NCBI GenBank assembly: GCA_963767635.1
Contig: CAVYEM010000001.1
Span: 2,232,001-2,296,000 of the forward strand
Direction of reading: 5' to 3'
Source of the DNA: CAVYEM01 sp963767635
GTDB lineage: Bacteria; Vulcanimicrobiota; Vulcanimicrobiia; Vulcanimicrobiales; Vulcanimicrobiaceae
DNA: 64,000 nt
Shown piece after piece: positions 53,533-63,362 of the stretch. The notes beneath the pieces were generated by a model. The model did no database searches and was not told where the DNA came from. It saw nothing but the letters and a program-made list of their open reading frames with translations. A program made the position numbers and the translations under genes. Positions within the stretch are counted from its first letter, which is position 1, and every line of letters begins with the position of its first letter.

Positions 53533-54873
53533 ATGCTGGTTCTTTTCCTGGTCGCGCTGTCGCTTTCTCAAGCCGTGGACTACGCCGTCGATCACAGCCC
53601 GGCAGTAGCAAAGCAGCGAGCCGCCGTCGCGCAGGCGCAAGCGCAGTACGTGCGCCAGCGTTCGCAGTCCCTGCCCAACCTGACCGGTCAGCTTTCGAAC
53701 CAATTGCAAAAGTCGGCGAACTATTCGGGCGCCTACGGCGTCATCGGCGCATCGCAAGCCTCCGTGTTTTCCCAAAACACCGCGCAGATCGGCACGCAGT
53801 ACACGTACAACGGCGGCCTATCTCATTTTCAAAACCTCGTCGCGCAGCAGACGTTCCAGCAAGCCAGAGCCGAGCTCAATCGAATCCGCGGGCAAATCGC
53901 AACGGACGTAACCAACGGTTTTTACAATTTCGCCAGCAAAGAAGAAACGGTTCGTCTGGACGAAGGCGACGCAAAATACCAAGAACTGCTGGTGCGCATC
54001 GCAATGGCGAAGGAGCGCGCCGGCGTCGCAGCCGGCGTGGACGTGCTCAGCGCCAGCGCGCAGCAAGAGAAGAGCCGGTACTCGCTCGACGCTGCGCGTG
54101 CGGATGCCGACAACGCGCGCGAGTCGCTCGCGCAAACCATTGGAGCGCCGCTTGAAACGCAGTTCTCCGTGTCGGAGCAGGTCGCTGCGCCGGCGCTTCC
54201 GTCCCAGCCGCTGAACGAACTGGTGGAAATGGCCATGGCCAACAGGCCCGAGGTTCTATCCGCGCAAGAAGGCATCGACATCGCGCAGATCAATCGCCGC
54301 GCCGCAGACACCGATCTATTTCCGCAAATTCAGACATTCGCGGCATTCGGGAACCAGTACTCCCCGACGCTGACCGCCCTGCAGCAGAGCCAGCTCGATC
54401 AGTTCAACGAGCAAAACGGCTTGCCGCCGGGAACGGTTCCACGCGGGTCGGCCGGATTCTGGAACGTGGGCGTCACCTCCCAGATATCGCTGCCGCTGTG
54501 GGATTGGGGCGCTCGGCGCGCAAACCATCGCAACCTGGACGAACAAATTGCGGCTCAGCGCAGCAATCTCTCCGCCACGCAAACGCAGGTTGAAATCGAC
54601 GTGCGCCAAGCGTATAGGGCGGCGCAAACGGCGCTGGGTCAGATCGCCTCGGCCAGAGAGGAAACGCGCTATGCCTCCGAGGCGGCCCGCATCGCGCGTC
54701 TGCAGTACGAGCACGGCATCAAAACCCTTACCGACGTGCTCGCCGCGCAGCAGGCCTCGCTCTCTGCGCAAAACGACTCCTTTGCCGCGCGCGTCGCGTA
54801 CGTTAACGCCGTGGTAAGGCTGCGAGTAGCGCTCGGGATCTACGATTCTCGCGCCGCCGTGGCCGATCTATAG
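53533..54873 (+). CDS. TolC-family outer membrane efflux protein
   Basis: 446 residues with signal (MLVLFLVALSLSQ) and two OEP repeats: SPAVAKQRAAVAQAQAQYVR, ELNRIRGQIATDVTNGFYNF, NRPEVLSAQEGIDIAQINRR, QTQVEIDVRQAYRAAQTALG and ARLQYEHGIKTLTDVLAAQQ. It would form the outer membrane channel of the transporter encoded by the next four genes. The frame is open far upstream inside the Yip1 gene, but the ATG at 53533 starts at the signal peptide. Confidence 0.88.
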   Translation: MLVLFLVALSLSQAVDYAVDHSPAVAKQRAAVAQAQAQYVRQRSQSLPNLTGQLSNQLQKSANYSGAYGVIGASQASVFSQNTAQIGTQYTYNGGLSHFQNLVAQQTFQQARAELNRIRGQIATDVTNGFYNFASKEETVRLDEGDAKYQELLVRIAMAKERAGVAAGVDVLSASAQQEKSRYSLDAARADADNARESLAQTIGAPLETQFSVSEQVAAPALPSQPLNELVEMAMANRPEVLSAQEGIDIAQINRRAADTDLFPQIQTFAAFGNQYSPTLTALQQSQLDQFNEQNGLPPGTVPRGSAGFWNVGVTSQISLPLWDWGARRANHRNLDEQIAAQRSNLSATQTQVEIDVRQAYRAAQTALGQIASAREETRYASEAARIARLQYEHGIKTLTDVLAAQQASLSAQNDSFAARVAYVNAVVRLRVALGIYDSRAAVADL

Positions 54874-54881
54874 GAAAGTAC

Positions 54882-56177
54882 ATGAAGCGCTTTCTGGTTT
54901 TGCTGGCCGTCCTGGCGGGCATCGCAGTGGTTTTGGTCGTCGCCAAAGTCGCGAACCGCGGCGATCGCGGACCGGCGTTGGCGGCAAAGCTCGTCACCGT
55001 TCATCGTGGGAGCTTTCAAATCAAGCTGCCGGAGAACGGCGTCGTGCAGCACCCGCGCACCGCCACGGTACCGACGCTGGTCGCAGGCAACATCGCGCAG
55101 ATGTACGTCAAGCCCGGCGACTACGTCTCCGCCGGCCAGCTGCTCGCCACGATCGAAAATCCCAGCCTAGAGTCGACCGCCGCCGGATCGCAGGCCGACT
55201 ACACGTCCGCAGTCGCCAACGTGCGCACTGCCCGCATCAACGAACAGAACGCGCGCGTCACGTATGAGGCGCAAGTGGACACCGCCAAGGCAAACTTGAA
55301 TGAAGCCCAGCGCGTCTATGACGCCGACCTCGCGCTCTACAAAAACAAGGCGATTCCGCGTAACCAGGTGGACACCGACAAGGCGAATCTGGACAAAATG
55401 CGCGTCGCTTACGATCAGGCCGAGCGGCAACTGCAGCTTGGGGCGGTAACGGGCTACGGAGAAAACAGCGTGCAGTACGCGCAGGCTGCGGCACAGAAGG
55501 CGGCCATTGCGAATCAAGCCGACCAGCAGCAGCTCGCGTTCACGCGCGTGACGGCGCCTTTTTCGGGCATCGTGCAAAGCGTCGCCACGCAGTCGGGCGA
55601 TCCGCTCTCGCCGCTGCACGAAGGCGATGCCGTCGCGCAAGGTCAGATGCTGTTCACGATCGCGCAAAGCGACAGCTACGTCGTCAAAGCTCAGGTTGAC
55701 GAACAAGACGTGATCGACGTTCGCGTCGGTCAAGCGGCAATCGTGTCGGGTCAGGATTTCCCCGGCAAACGCTTGGCGGGACACGTTGCGGGGATCGCGC
55801 CGATTGCCGTGAAGTCGGCCGATGCTTCCAGTACCGCCAAACAAGTCGTCACGACGATCCGTCTGGAAAGTTCTCCCGACTATCTCAAAGACGGCATGAC
55901 GGTCGACGTCGACATCCTCACGTCGGACCTACACAACGCCTTGACGGTGCCGAGCGATGCCATCGTGAACGAGGGCGCAGCCGCGTACGTTTTCGTGGTG
56001 CGTCGCGGCGTTGCGCGAAAAACACCCGTGCGCCTCGGGCAATCCAACGACGCGCAGACCGTCGTACGCTCCGGAATCGCGGCGGGTGATGAGATCGTCG
56101 CTCAGAAGCTTCCGTCCCTGCGCGACGGGTCTCGCGTGACGGCCGCGCCGCCGGCTTCACCGCCGCCGGCTTCGTGA
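54882..56177 (+). CDS. Periplasmic adaptor (MacA/HlyD family)
   Basis: 431 residues anchored by one N-terminal helix (FLVLLAVLAGIAVVLVVAKV). A lipoyl half-site (MYVKPGDYVSAGQLLATIEN), a long coiled-coil hairpin (about residues 95-195), the second lipoyl half (VTAPFSGIVQSVATQSGDPL) and beta-barrel domains follow. It bridges the inner membrane transporter and the TolC channel. Its stop overlaps the GTG of the first permease (GTGA). Confidence 0.9.
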   Translation: MKRFLVLLAVLAGIAVVLVVAKVANRGDRGPALAAKLVTVHRGSFQIKLPENGVVQHPRTATVPTLVAGNIAQMYVKPGDYVSAGQLLATIENPSLESTAAGSQADYTSAVANVRTARINEQNARVTYEAQVDTAKANLNEAQRVYDADLALYKNKAIPRNQVDTDKANLDKMRVAYDQAERQLQLGAVTGYGENSVQYAQAAAQKAAIANQADQQQLAFTRVTAPFSGIVQSVATQSGDPLSPLHEGDAVAQGQMLFTIAQSDSYVVKAQVDEQDVIDVRVGQAAIVSGQDFPGKRLAGHVAGIAPIAVKSADASSTAKQVVTTIRLESSPDYLKDGMTVDVDILTSDLHNALTVPSDAIVNEGAAAYVFVVRRGVARKTPVRLGQSNDAQTVVRSGIAAGDEIVAQKLPSLRDGSRVTAAPPASPPPAS

Positions 56178-57367
56178 CACGCATCCTGGCCTACGTGGGC
56201 GAAGCCGCTGCCGCACTGTGGCGCAACCGCGCGCGCTCGATCTTGACGATGCTCGGAATGATCATCGGCACTTCTTCCATCATCGCGGTGTTCGGCATCA
56301 GCAAGGGCGCAACCAGCGGCATCAGCGCAACCATTTCCTCGCTGGGCGCTCCGCCGATCTTCGTCTACGTCGATCTCACCCAAGACTACCCTCAGTACGC
56401 GCAAATGCAATACCGCGATGTCGCCGCGGTGGCGGACGCTTTGGGCGACCGCGCCGCGGAAGTGCTTCCATATTATCAGCGGGTATGGCAAGTTCGCCAC
56501 GGCAGCACGACGCAATACATCGCAGTGAGCGCGGACGGTGCGTATCATCCGGAAACGCTGAGCATGGCGCAAGGCCGCAAGATCGATCGCGATGACGTGA
56601 ATTCGGCTGCACGCGTGGCCACCATCACCGCCGACGTCGCGCAGAAGTTCTTCGGTAGGGACACGGCGCTGGGCAAAGACATCACGATCGACGGAACGCA
56701 CTTCACGGTGATAGGGGTGTATCCGCAGCTGCAAGGCTCGTTTTTTAATGCGCTCGCGGGAAGCAATGCAGTCGTCATCTCCTACACGGCGTTTCACCGC
56801 ATCATGCCCGGCCAACTGGATGGTCTGCTCGTCTACCCGAGCGGCACGGCGAGCGCCGCGGAAACCGCCGCAATAGCGAAGCGCGCGCTGCAGCACATCC
56901 ATGGACCGCGCGCCCAATACGACGATCAAAACGGGCAAACGCAGGTCGCGGCGTTCGAAAACGTGCTGAACATCGTCGGCGTGGGACTCTCCGCGATCGG
57001 CGGCGTCGCCCTGGTGGTTGCGGGCATCGGCATCATGAACATCATGCTCGTCTCCGTGACTGAACGCACCCGCGAGATTGGCATCCGCAAATCCATCGGA
57101 GCCAGCCGCAACGACATCGCGCTGCAATTCCTCATGGAAGCGCTACTGCTGGCCCTCATCGGCGGAGGCTTGGGAATGCTCCTGGGTTTGGGTGCAACGA
57201 TCGGCGGCGCCGAGGTCATAAGCCGGCAGCTCGGCGCAGTGATCATCCCGTACGTGCTGATTGTTTCGCTGGCTCTGGCGTTCTCGATGGCCGTAGGCAC
57301 GATCTTCGGCATGTATCCCGCCATCCGAGCGGCGCACATGGATCCGATTGAAGCGCTGCGATCGTGA
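56174..57367 (+). CDS. MacB/FtsX-type ABC transporter permease, first
   Basis: 397 residues: one N-terminal helix, a large periplasmic MacB_PCD domain, and three C-terminal helices. The hallmark GIGIMNIMLVSVTERTREIG then IRKSIGASR lies near residue 285, and the end MYPAIRAAHMDPIEALRS is typical. It probably forms a heterodimer with the next permease. Coupled by GTGA overlaps at both ends. Confidence 0.9.
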   Translation: MTRILAYVGEAAAALWRNRARSILTMLGMIIGTSSIIAVFGISKGATSGISATISSLGAPPIFVYVDLTQDYPQYAQMQYRDVAAVADALGDRAAEVLPYYQRVWQVRHGSTTQYIAVSADGAYHPETLSMAQGRKIDRDDVNSAARVATITADVAQKFFGRDTALGKDITIDGTHFTVIGVYPQLQGSFFNALAGSNAVVISYTAFHRIMPGQLDGLLVYPSGTASAAETAAIAKRALQHIHGPRAQYDDQNGQTQVAAFENVLNIVGVGLSAIGGVALVVAGIGIMNIMLVSVTERTREIGIRKSIGASRNDIALQFLMEALLLALIGGGLGMLLGLGATIGGAEVISRQLGAVIIPYVLIVSLALAFSMAVGTIFGMYPAIRAAHMDPIEALRS

Positions 57368-58557
57368 TCTATCTGGAAGAGGCGCTGCGCGTGCTGTTTT
57401 CCAACAAGGTGCGCTCGCTGCTCACGATCACCGGTCTCGTCATCGGCGTGGGCGCCGTCATCGCGATTCAAGTTCTAGGAAAAAGCATGGCAGGCGCCGT
57501 CGGCGGCGCACTCGGCAGCATGTCGGACGATTCGTTCTTCCTCGATCCCAACGCAACCCAGGCCAACGTCGAGCGCGCGATGGTCACGCGCTCGGATTTG
57601 GAGGAACTGGCGAACGTGCCGAACGTCTCGGCCGCCATTCCGCTCATGGGGGCGAACGATCTCGTTCGCCACGGCCATGCTCAAGCACGCTATTACATTA
57701 CCGGCGATGCGGCGCAACCGATCAACACCACGCCGCTGCAGCTGGGGCGCCGCATCAGCGCGGAAGACGTAGAGGGCGCGGCAAACGTGTGCGTGCTCTC
57801 GGATCGCGCGTACCGCAAGCTCTTTCCCGACGGCGGCAATCCGCTGGGGACGAGCGTGTACGCGGGCGTGCATCGGTATGTCGTCGTCGGCGTGCTGTCG
57901 GCGCCGCACAGTGGACTGCTCCGATTCAATTTCGGAGGCGACGTCTATGCGCCGTACACGACGGTCATGAAACAGTATTTGCACGGAGATCGTATCGGTG
58001 CCGCACGCATCATCGTGAGCGACGTTTCTGCGCTTGCGTCCACCGAAGTCGCCGTCATCGCGAAAATGCGCGAGTTGCACGGTAACGAGCGCCTGCAGTA
58101 CAACACCTTCGATAAAGCGCAGTTGACCAAGGGAGTCGACGGCATATTCGGCGTCATGACGATCGCCGTAGGGTTCATCGGCGCCGTATCGCTGCTCGTT
58201 GCGGGCATCGGGATCATGAACATCATGCTGGTTTCCGTCACCGAGCGCACCCGCGAGATCGGGGTGCGCAAAGCGATCGGGGCGCGTCGCGGTCAGATAT
58301 TAGCGCAGTTCTTCATCGAAGCGCTGCTGTTGTGCGGCATCGGCTGCGGCGCCGGCATGCTGCTCGGCTTGGCAATCGGGGGGGCCGTCAATACGCTGGC
58401 GATCGCCAAACTTACCGGATATACGGCTCCGCTGCCGTGGCTGCAATCGCTCGCGATCACTGCCGCGTTCACGATTTTCGTCACGCTGGCGTTCGGCACA
58501 TATCCGGCATACCGCGCTGCGGCACTGGATCCAATCGACGCGCTTCGCTATGAGTGA
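57364..58557 (+). CDS. MacB/FtsX-type ABC transporter permease, second
   Basis: 397 residues with the same layout as the preceding permease but a diverged periplasmic domain. It keeps GIGIMNIMLVSVTERTREIG then VRKAIGARR and ends TYPAYRAAALDPIDALRYE. The pair are old paralogues. The ATPase gene starts eight bases before this stop. Confidence 0.9.
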   Translation: MIYLEEALRVLFSNKVRSLLTITGLVIGVGAVIAIQVLGKSMAGAVGGALGSMSDDSFFLDPNATQANVERAMVTRSDLEELANVPNVSAAIPLMGANDLVRHGHAQARYYITGDAAQPINTTPLQLGRRISAEDVEGAANVCVLSDRAYRKLFPDGGNPLGTSVYAGVHRYVVVGVLSAPHSGLLRFNFGGDVYAPYTTVMKQYLHGDRIGAARIIVSDVSALASTEVAVIAKMRELHGNERLQYNTFDKAQLTKGVDGIFGVMTIAVGFIGAVSLLVAGIGIMNIMLVSVTERTREIGVRKAIGARRGQILAQFFIEALLLCGIGCGAGMLLGLAIGGAVNTLAIAKLTGYTAPLPWLQSLAITAAFTIFVTLAFGTYPAYRAAALDPIDALRYE

Positions 58558-59275
58558 GCGCTCCTTCGTCATCGACGTTCGGGAGGTGCGCAAGCTCTAC
58601 GCCTCCGGCGCCCTCGCAGTCGAAGCGTTGCGCGGTCTTTCGTTCACGATCGCTCCGGGGGAGTACGTCGCGATTATGGGGCCGTCGGGCTCCGGTAAGT
58701 CGACGCTCATGAACGTTCTCGGATGCCTGGACCGCGCAACAAGCGGAACGTACCTGCTCGACGGCGTCGACGTTTCGGCGTTGGACGACAACGCGCTGGC
58801 GCTCATTCGCCTGAAGAAACTAGGGTTCGTCTTCCAGGGCTTCAACTTGCTCGCGCGCACGGACGCGGTAAAGAACGTCGCGCTTCCGCTGTTTTATGCG
58901 GGCGTGGCCACCAAGGAACGAACGGCCGCAGCGCTGCGGCAGCTCGAACTGGTCGGGCTCGCCGACAGAGGGCATCATAAGCCCAGCGAACTTTCCGGCG
59001 GTCAGCAGCAGCGCGTGGCAATCGCTCGCGCATTGGTGAACGATCCGGCGGTGTTGCTTGCGGACGAGCCGACTGGGAACCTGGACTCCAAAACGAGCGC
59101 CGAAATTCTCGCGTTGTTCGAGCACCTGAACGAGGCGGGGCGCACGATCATCGTCGTGACGCACGACGAGAACGTCGCCTCTCATGCCAAACGCGTGCTG
59201 CGGCTGCTCGACGGATTGCTGGTGTCGGACGCCCCTCCGGCGCAGCCGGGCGGCAGCCTTCTCATCAAATCCTAA
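58550..59275 (+). CDS. ABC transporter ATPase, MacB/LolD type
   Basis: 241 residues: Walker A IMGPSGSGKSTLMNVLGCLD, Q loop LGFVFQGFNLLARTDAVKNV, signature ELSGGQQQRVAIARALVNDP, Walker B VLLADEPTGNLDSKT and the switch His in IIVVTHDENVASHAKRV. It powers the two permeases. In MacB of E. coli ATPase and permease are one chain; here they are separate genes. Confidence 0.93.
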   Translation: MSERSFVIDVREVRKLYASGALAVEALRGLSFTIAPGEYVAIMGPSGSGKSTLMNVLGCLDRATSGTYLLDGVDVSALDDNALALIRLKKLGFVFQGFNLLARTDAVKNVALPLFYAGVATKERTAAALRQLELVGLADRGHHKPSELSGGQQQRVAIARALVNDPAVLLADEPTGNLDSKTSAEILALFEHLNEAGRTIIVVTHDENVASHAKRVLRLLDGLLVSDAPPAQPGGSLLIKS

Positions 59276-59349
59276 GAGAACGCTTCGCTACTTTTCGAGG
59301 GTTGACGGGTAGAAACCGCCATACCGCACGCCGTTTTACAAGTTGAGGA

Positions 59350-60594
59350 ATGTTGAGAAATCGAGTATTGCCTACGGCCATCGTCGCTTTGGTGGGCGCC
59401 ATCGTCGGCTCGTTCGTGATGATGCTCTATGCGAGCACACACTTCTCGAACGTCGCGGGCCCGAATAATACTCCGCCCGCCGTCAGCGCCGCTCCGCTCA
59501 CCGGCGGCAGCGATCAAGATCGCATCGTGAGCGCGGTCAAGCGCGCCAAACCCGCAGTCGTCGCCATCTCGATCACCGTCAACGGCAAGCAGTACATTCC
59601 GGTGGATCCGTTCCTGCAGCAATTCTTCGGTCAGCAGGGACCCGGCATCGTGCAGCCTTACCGCGGCAAAGCTTCCGGCTCGGGCTTCATCTACAACAGT
59701 AGAGGAGACATCGTCACGAACGCTCACGTCGTTCGGCCGCCGATTCCCGGAGCGCAGATCAGCAACATCACCGTCACGTTTCCAAACGGAAGCCACGCCG
59801 AAGCACGGCTCGTCGCCGCGAACATCGGCGCCGATCTCGCCGTCATTCACGTCAACTCCAAGAATCTTCCGCCGCCGCTCGGGCTCGCGGATTCCGACAA
59901 ACTGCAGCAGGGACAATGGGCGATCGCGATCGGCGAACCCTACGAGCTGCAGCAAAGCGTTACGGTCGGAGTCGTTTCCGCATTCAATCGCAGCGAGCCC
60001 ATCCAAACGGATACCGGTCAAACGCTCACATTCAAAGGCTTGCTGCAGACGTCGGCCCCAATTAACCCGGGCAATTCCGGCGGTCCGCTCGTCGACGTGA
60101 ACGGCGAGGTGATCGGCGTAAACCAGTCGACCTTGCGCGGGGGCGCGGAAGGCATCGGGTTTGCGATTCCGGCCAACACGGTCAGGAAGGTCGTCGATCA
60201 AATGATCGCGCACCCGGGCATCACACAACCGCCTGCGCAAGCTTTCTTGGGCGTCGTGCTGGCCAACGTCACGAGCGGATTCCGCAGCCAAACCGGATAT
60301 CGCGGACAGGGCGGCGTGGCGGTTCTCCAAGTCGAGACGGGTTCGCCGGCCGACCAGGCCGGCATCAACCCGGGCGACGTGATTTTGCGGGTCAATGGGA
60401 AAGCCTATAACGACAACCAGGCGCTGGTTTCGGCCATCGGCAAGTTGCGGGCGGGCGACAAGGTCTCGATCGAGATTTGGTCGCAGGGCGCCCGGCGGCT
60501 CGTGCAGGCTACGCTCGGCTCCCGTCCGGCAGGAACGGGGTACCAGCAGCAGCCGCCCCAAGAGCAGCAGCCTCCGGATCAGCAAGGACCGTAA
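59350..60594 (+). CDS. HtrA/DegP-type serine protease with one PDZ domain
   Basis: 414 residues anchored by an N-terminal helix (TAIVALVGAIVGSFVMMLYA). Catalytic His is in DIVTNAHVVRPP, Asp in GADLAVIHV, Ser in PINPGNSGGPLVDVNGEVIG. A single PDZ domain follows (FLGVVLANVTSGF, GSPADQAGINPGDVILRVNG), and the tail is Gln/Pro-rich. It degrades or refolds damaged envelope proteins. A terminator-like hairpin lies just downstream. Confidence 0.93.
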   Translation: MLRNRVLPTAIVALVGAIVGSFVMMLYASTHFSNVAGPNNTPPAVSAAPLTGGSDQDRIVSAVKRAKPAVVAISITVNGKQYIPVDPFLQQFFGQQGPGIVQPYRGKASGSGFIYNSRGDIVTNAHVVRPPIPGAQISNITVTFPNGSHAEARLVAANIGADLAVIHVNSKNLPPPLGLADSDKLQQGQWAIAIGEPYELQQSVTVGVVSAFNRSEPIQTDTGQTLTFKGLLQTSAPINPGNSGGPLVDVNGEVIGVNQSTLRGGAEGIGFAIPANTVRKVVDQMIAHPGITQPPAQAFLGVVLANVTSGFRSQTGYRGQGGVAVLQVETGSPADQAGINPGDVILRVNGKAYNDNQALVSAIGKLRAGDKVSIEIWSQGARRLVQATLGSRPAGTGYQQQPPQEQQPPDQQGP

Positions 60595-60613
60595 CCGCTT
60601 TCAATGCCGCTGT

Positions 60614-60641
60614 GCAGGGGCGTCCGGTAACGCGCCCCTGC
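60614..60641 (+). terminator. Hairpin after the HtrA gene
   Basis: GCAGGGGCG at 60614-60622 pairs with CGCCCCTGC at 60633-60641 around a 10-base loop, about 20 bases after the protease stop. No T tract follows, so it is terminator-like rather than a clear intrinsic terminator. Confidence 0.55.
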
Positions 60642-60691
60642 AACCCAAGATCCGCGCCGGCTGTTAAAAAACATGGAACACTAGCGTGACG

Positions 60692-60712
60692 TTGCCGTAG
60701 TATTGACGGCAA
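60692..60712. promoter_or_regulatory. Inverted repeat upstream of dnaK, possible operator
   Basis: TTGCCGT-N7-ACGGCAA, a perfect 7-7-7 palindrome about 127 bases before the dnaK start. The geometry equals that of the HspR operator (HAIR, 7-N7-7) but the sequence differs; the CIRCE element of HrcA is absent. The remaining leader to 60838 is GC-rich and can fold. Function inferred. Confidence 0.4.
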
Positions 60713-60838
60713 TCACCAATCCTCGTAGCCCAGTAAGCGGCAAGGCTCAGTCGTCGGCACCGACTTCCGTAGCGTAGCGGAGGCGAGGGACGCCGAAGGC
60801 GACGGCTGGTCCATGGGCTCGGAAAGAGAGAAATTTTC

Positions 60839-62704
<1,866 letters not shown>

Positions 62705-62724
62705 GAGCAGCACTCTTCGACGCA

Positions 62725-62796
62725 ACTGTCCTCCAGACGCTCGAAGGCGGGGTCGTTCGGTAAACGACTCCGAGCCTTTCGGCCGGCTGGAGGACA
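62725..62796 (+). promoter_or_regulatory. Nested stem-loop between dnaK and grpE
   Basis: CTGTCCTCCAG at 62725-62735 pairs exactly with CTGGAGGACAG at 62786-62796. Inside are CGAAGGC pairing with GCCTTTCG (one bulge) and GTCGTT at 62751-62756 pairing with AACGAC at 62762-62767. The structure starts about 20 bases after dnaK and ends 33 bases before grpE. It could protect dnaK mRNA, be a processing site, partly terminate, or control grpE translation. Confidence 0.55.
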
Positions 62797-62829
62797 GGCT
62801 TCGTCCAGGAGAGCCCCTTATCAAAAACC

Positions 62830-63362
62830 ATGCAAGATGAATACGTAACGCAAGCCGACGTCCCAACTTCGCCGGACGGTGAGAACGCCGTTGAGAACGG
62901 TGAATTACAGGCGCAGCTGGATGCTGCCAACGCCAAAGCGGACGAAAATTACAAAAAGTTCCTGCTGGCGATGGCCGACTTCGAAAATTACAAGAAGCGC
63001 ATCGAACGGCAGTTTCGCGAGATCTCCGATGCAGGGCGGCGCGAGCTGCTCGAAGCTTCTTGCCTGTGCTCGATAACTTGGAACGGGCGCTTTCGTTCAC
63101 CGACGCGGATCCGCAGGCGCTTCGCAACGGCGTTTCACAAACGCTGCGTGGCTTTGAAACGGTGTTGGGAATGGAAGGCGTCAAACCAATCCAGACCAAA
63201 GGACGCAAATTTGATCCGAAGCTCGCGGAGGCCATCGGCACGCAGCATGCCGACGGCTGCGAGGAAGACGTCGTCCTTCAGGAAGCCGAGAAGGGCTACA
63301 TGATCGGCGAGGAGCTGCTGCGGCCCGCCAAGGTCATCGTCGCGAAAAACGCCGCTGAATGA
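62830..63362 (+). CDS. grpE: Nucleotide exchange factor GrpE, frameshifted
   Basis: Releases ADP from DnaK. N-terminal acidic region and coiled coil (QAQLDAANAKADENYKKFLL, AMADFENYKKRIERQFREIS), then the four-helix and beta part (LPVLDNLERALSF, QTLRGFETVLGMEGVKPIQT, LQEAEKGYMIGEELLRPAKV). One base is missing near 63054, at AGCT, between RRELLE and FLPVLDNL. With one base added, 177 residues result, normal. Its stop overlaps the dnaJ start (ATGA). Confidence 0.9.

Noticed and set aside
60595..60838. CIRCE element upstream of dnaK
   Set aside because: No TTAGCACTC-N9-GAGTGCTAA-like repeat is present; only the different 7-N7-7 palindrome is seen.
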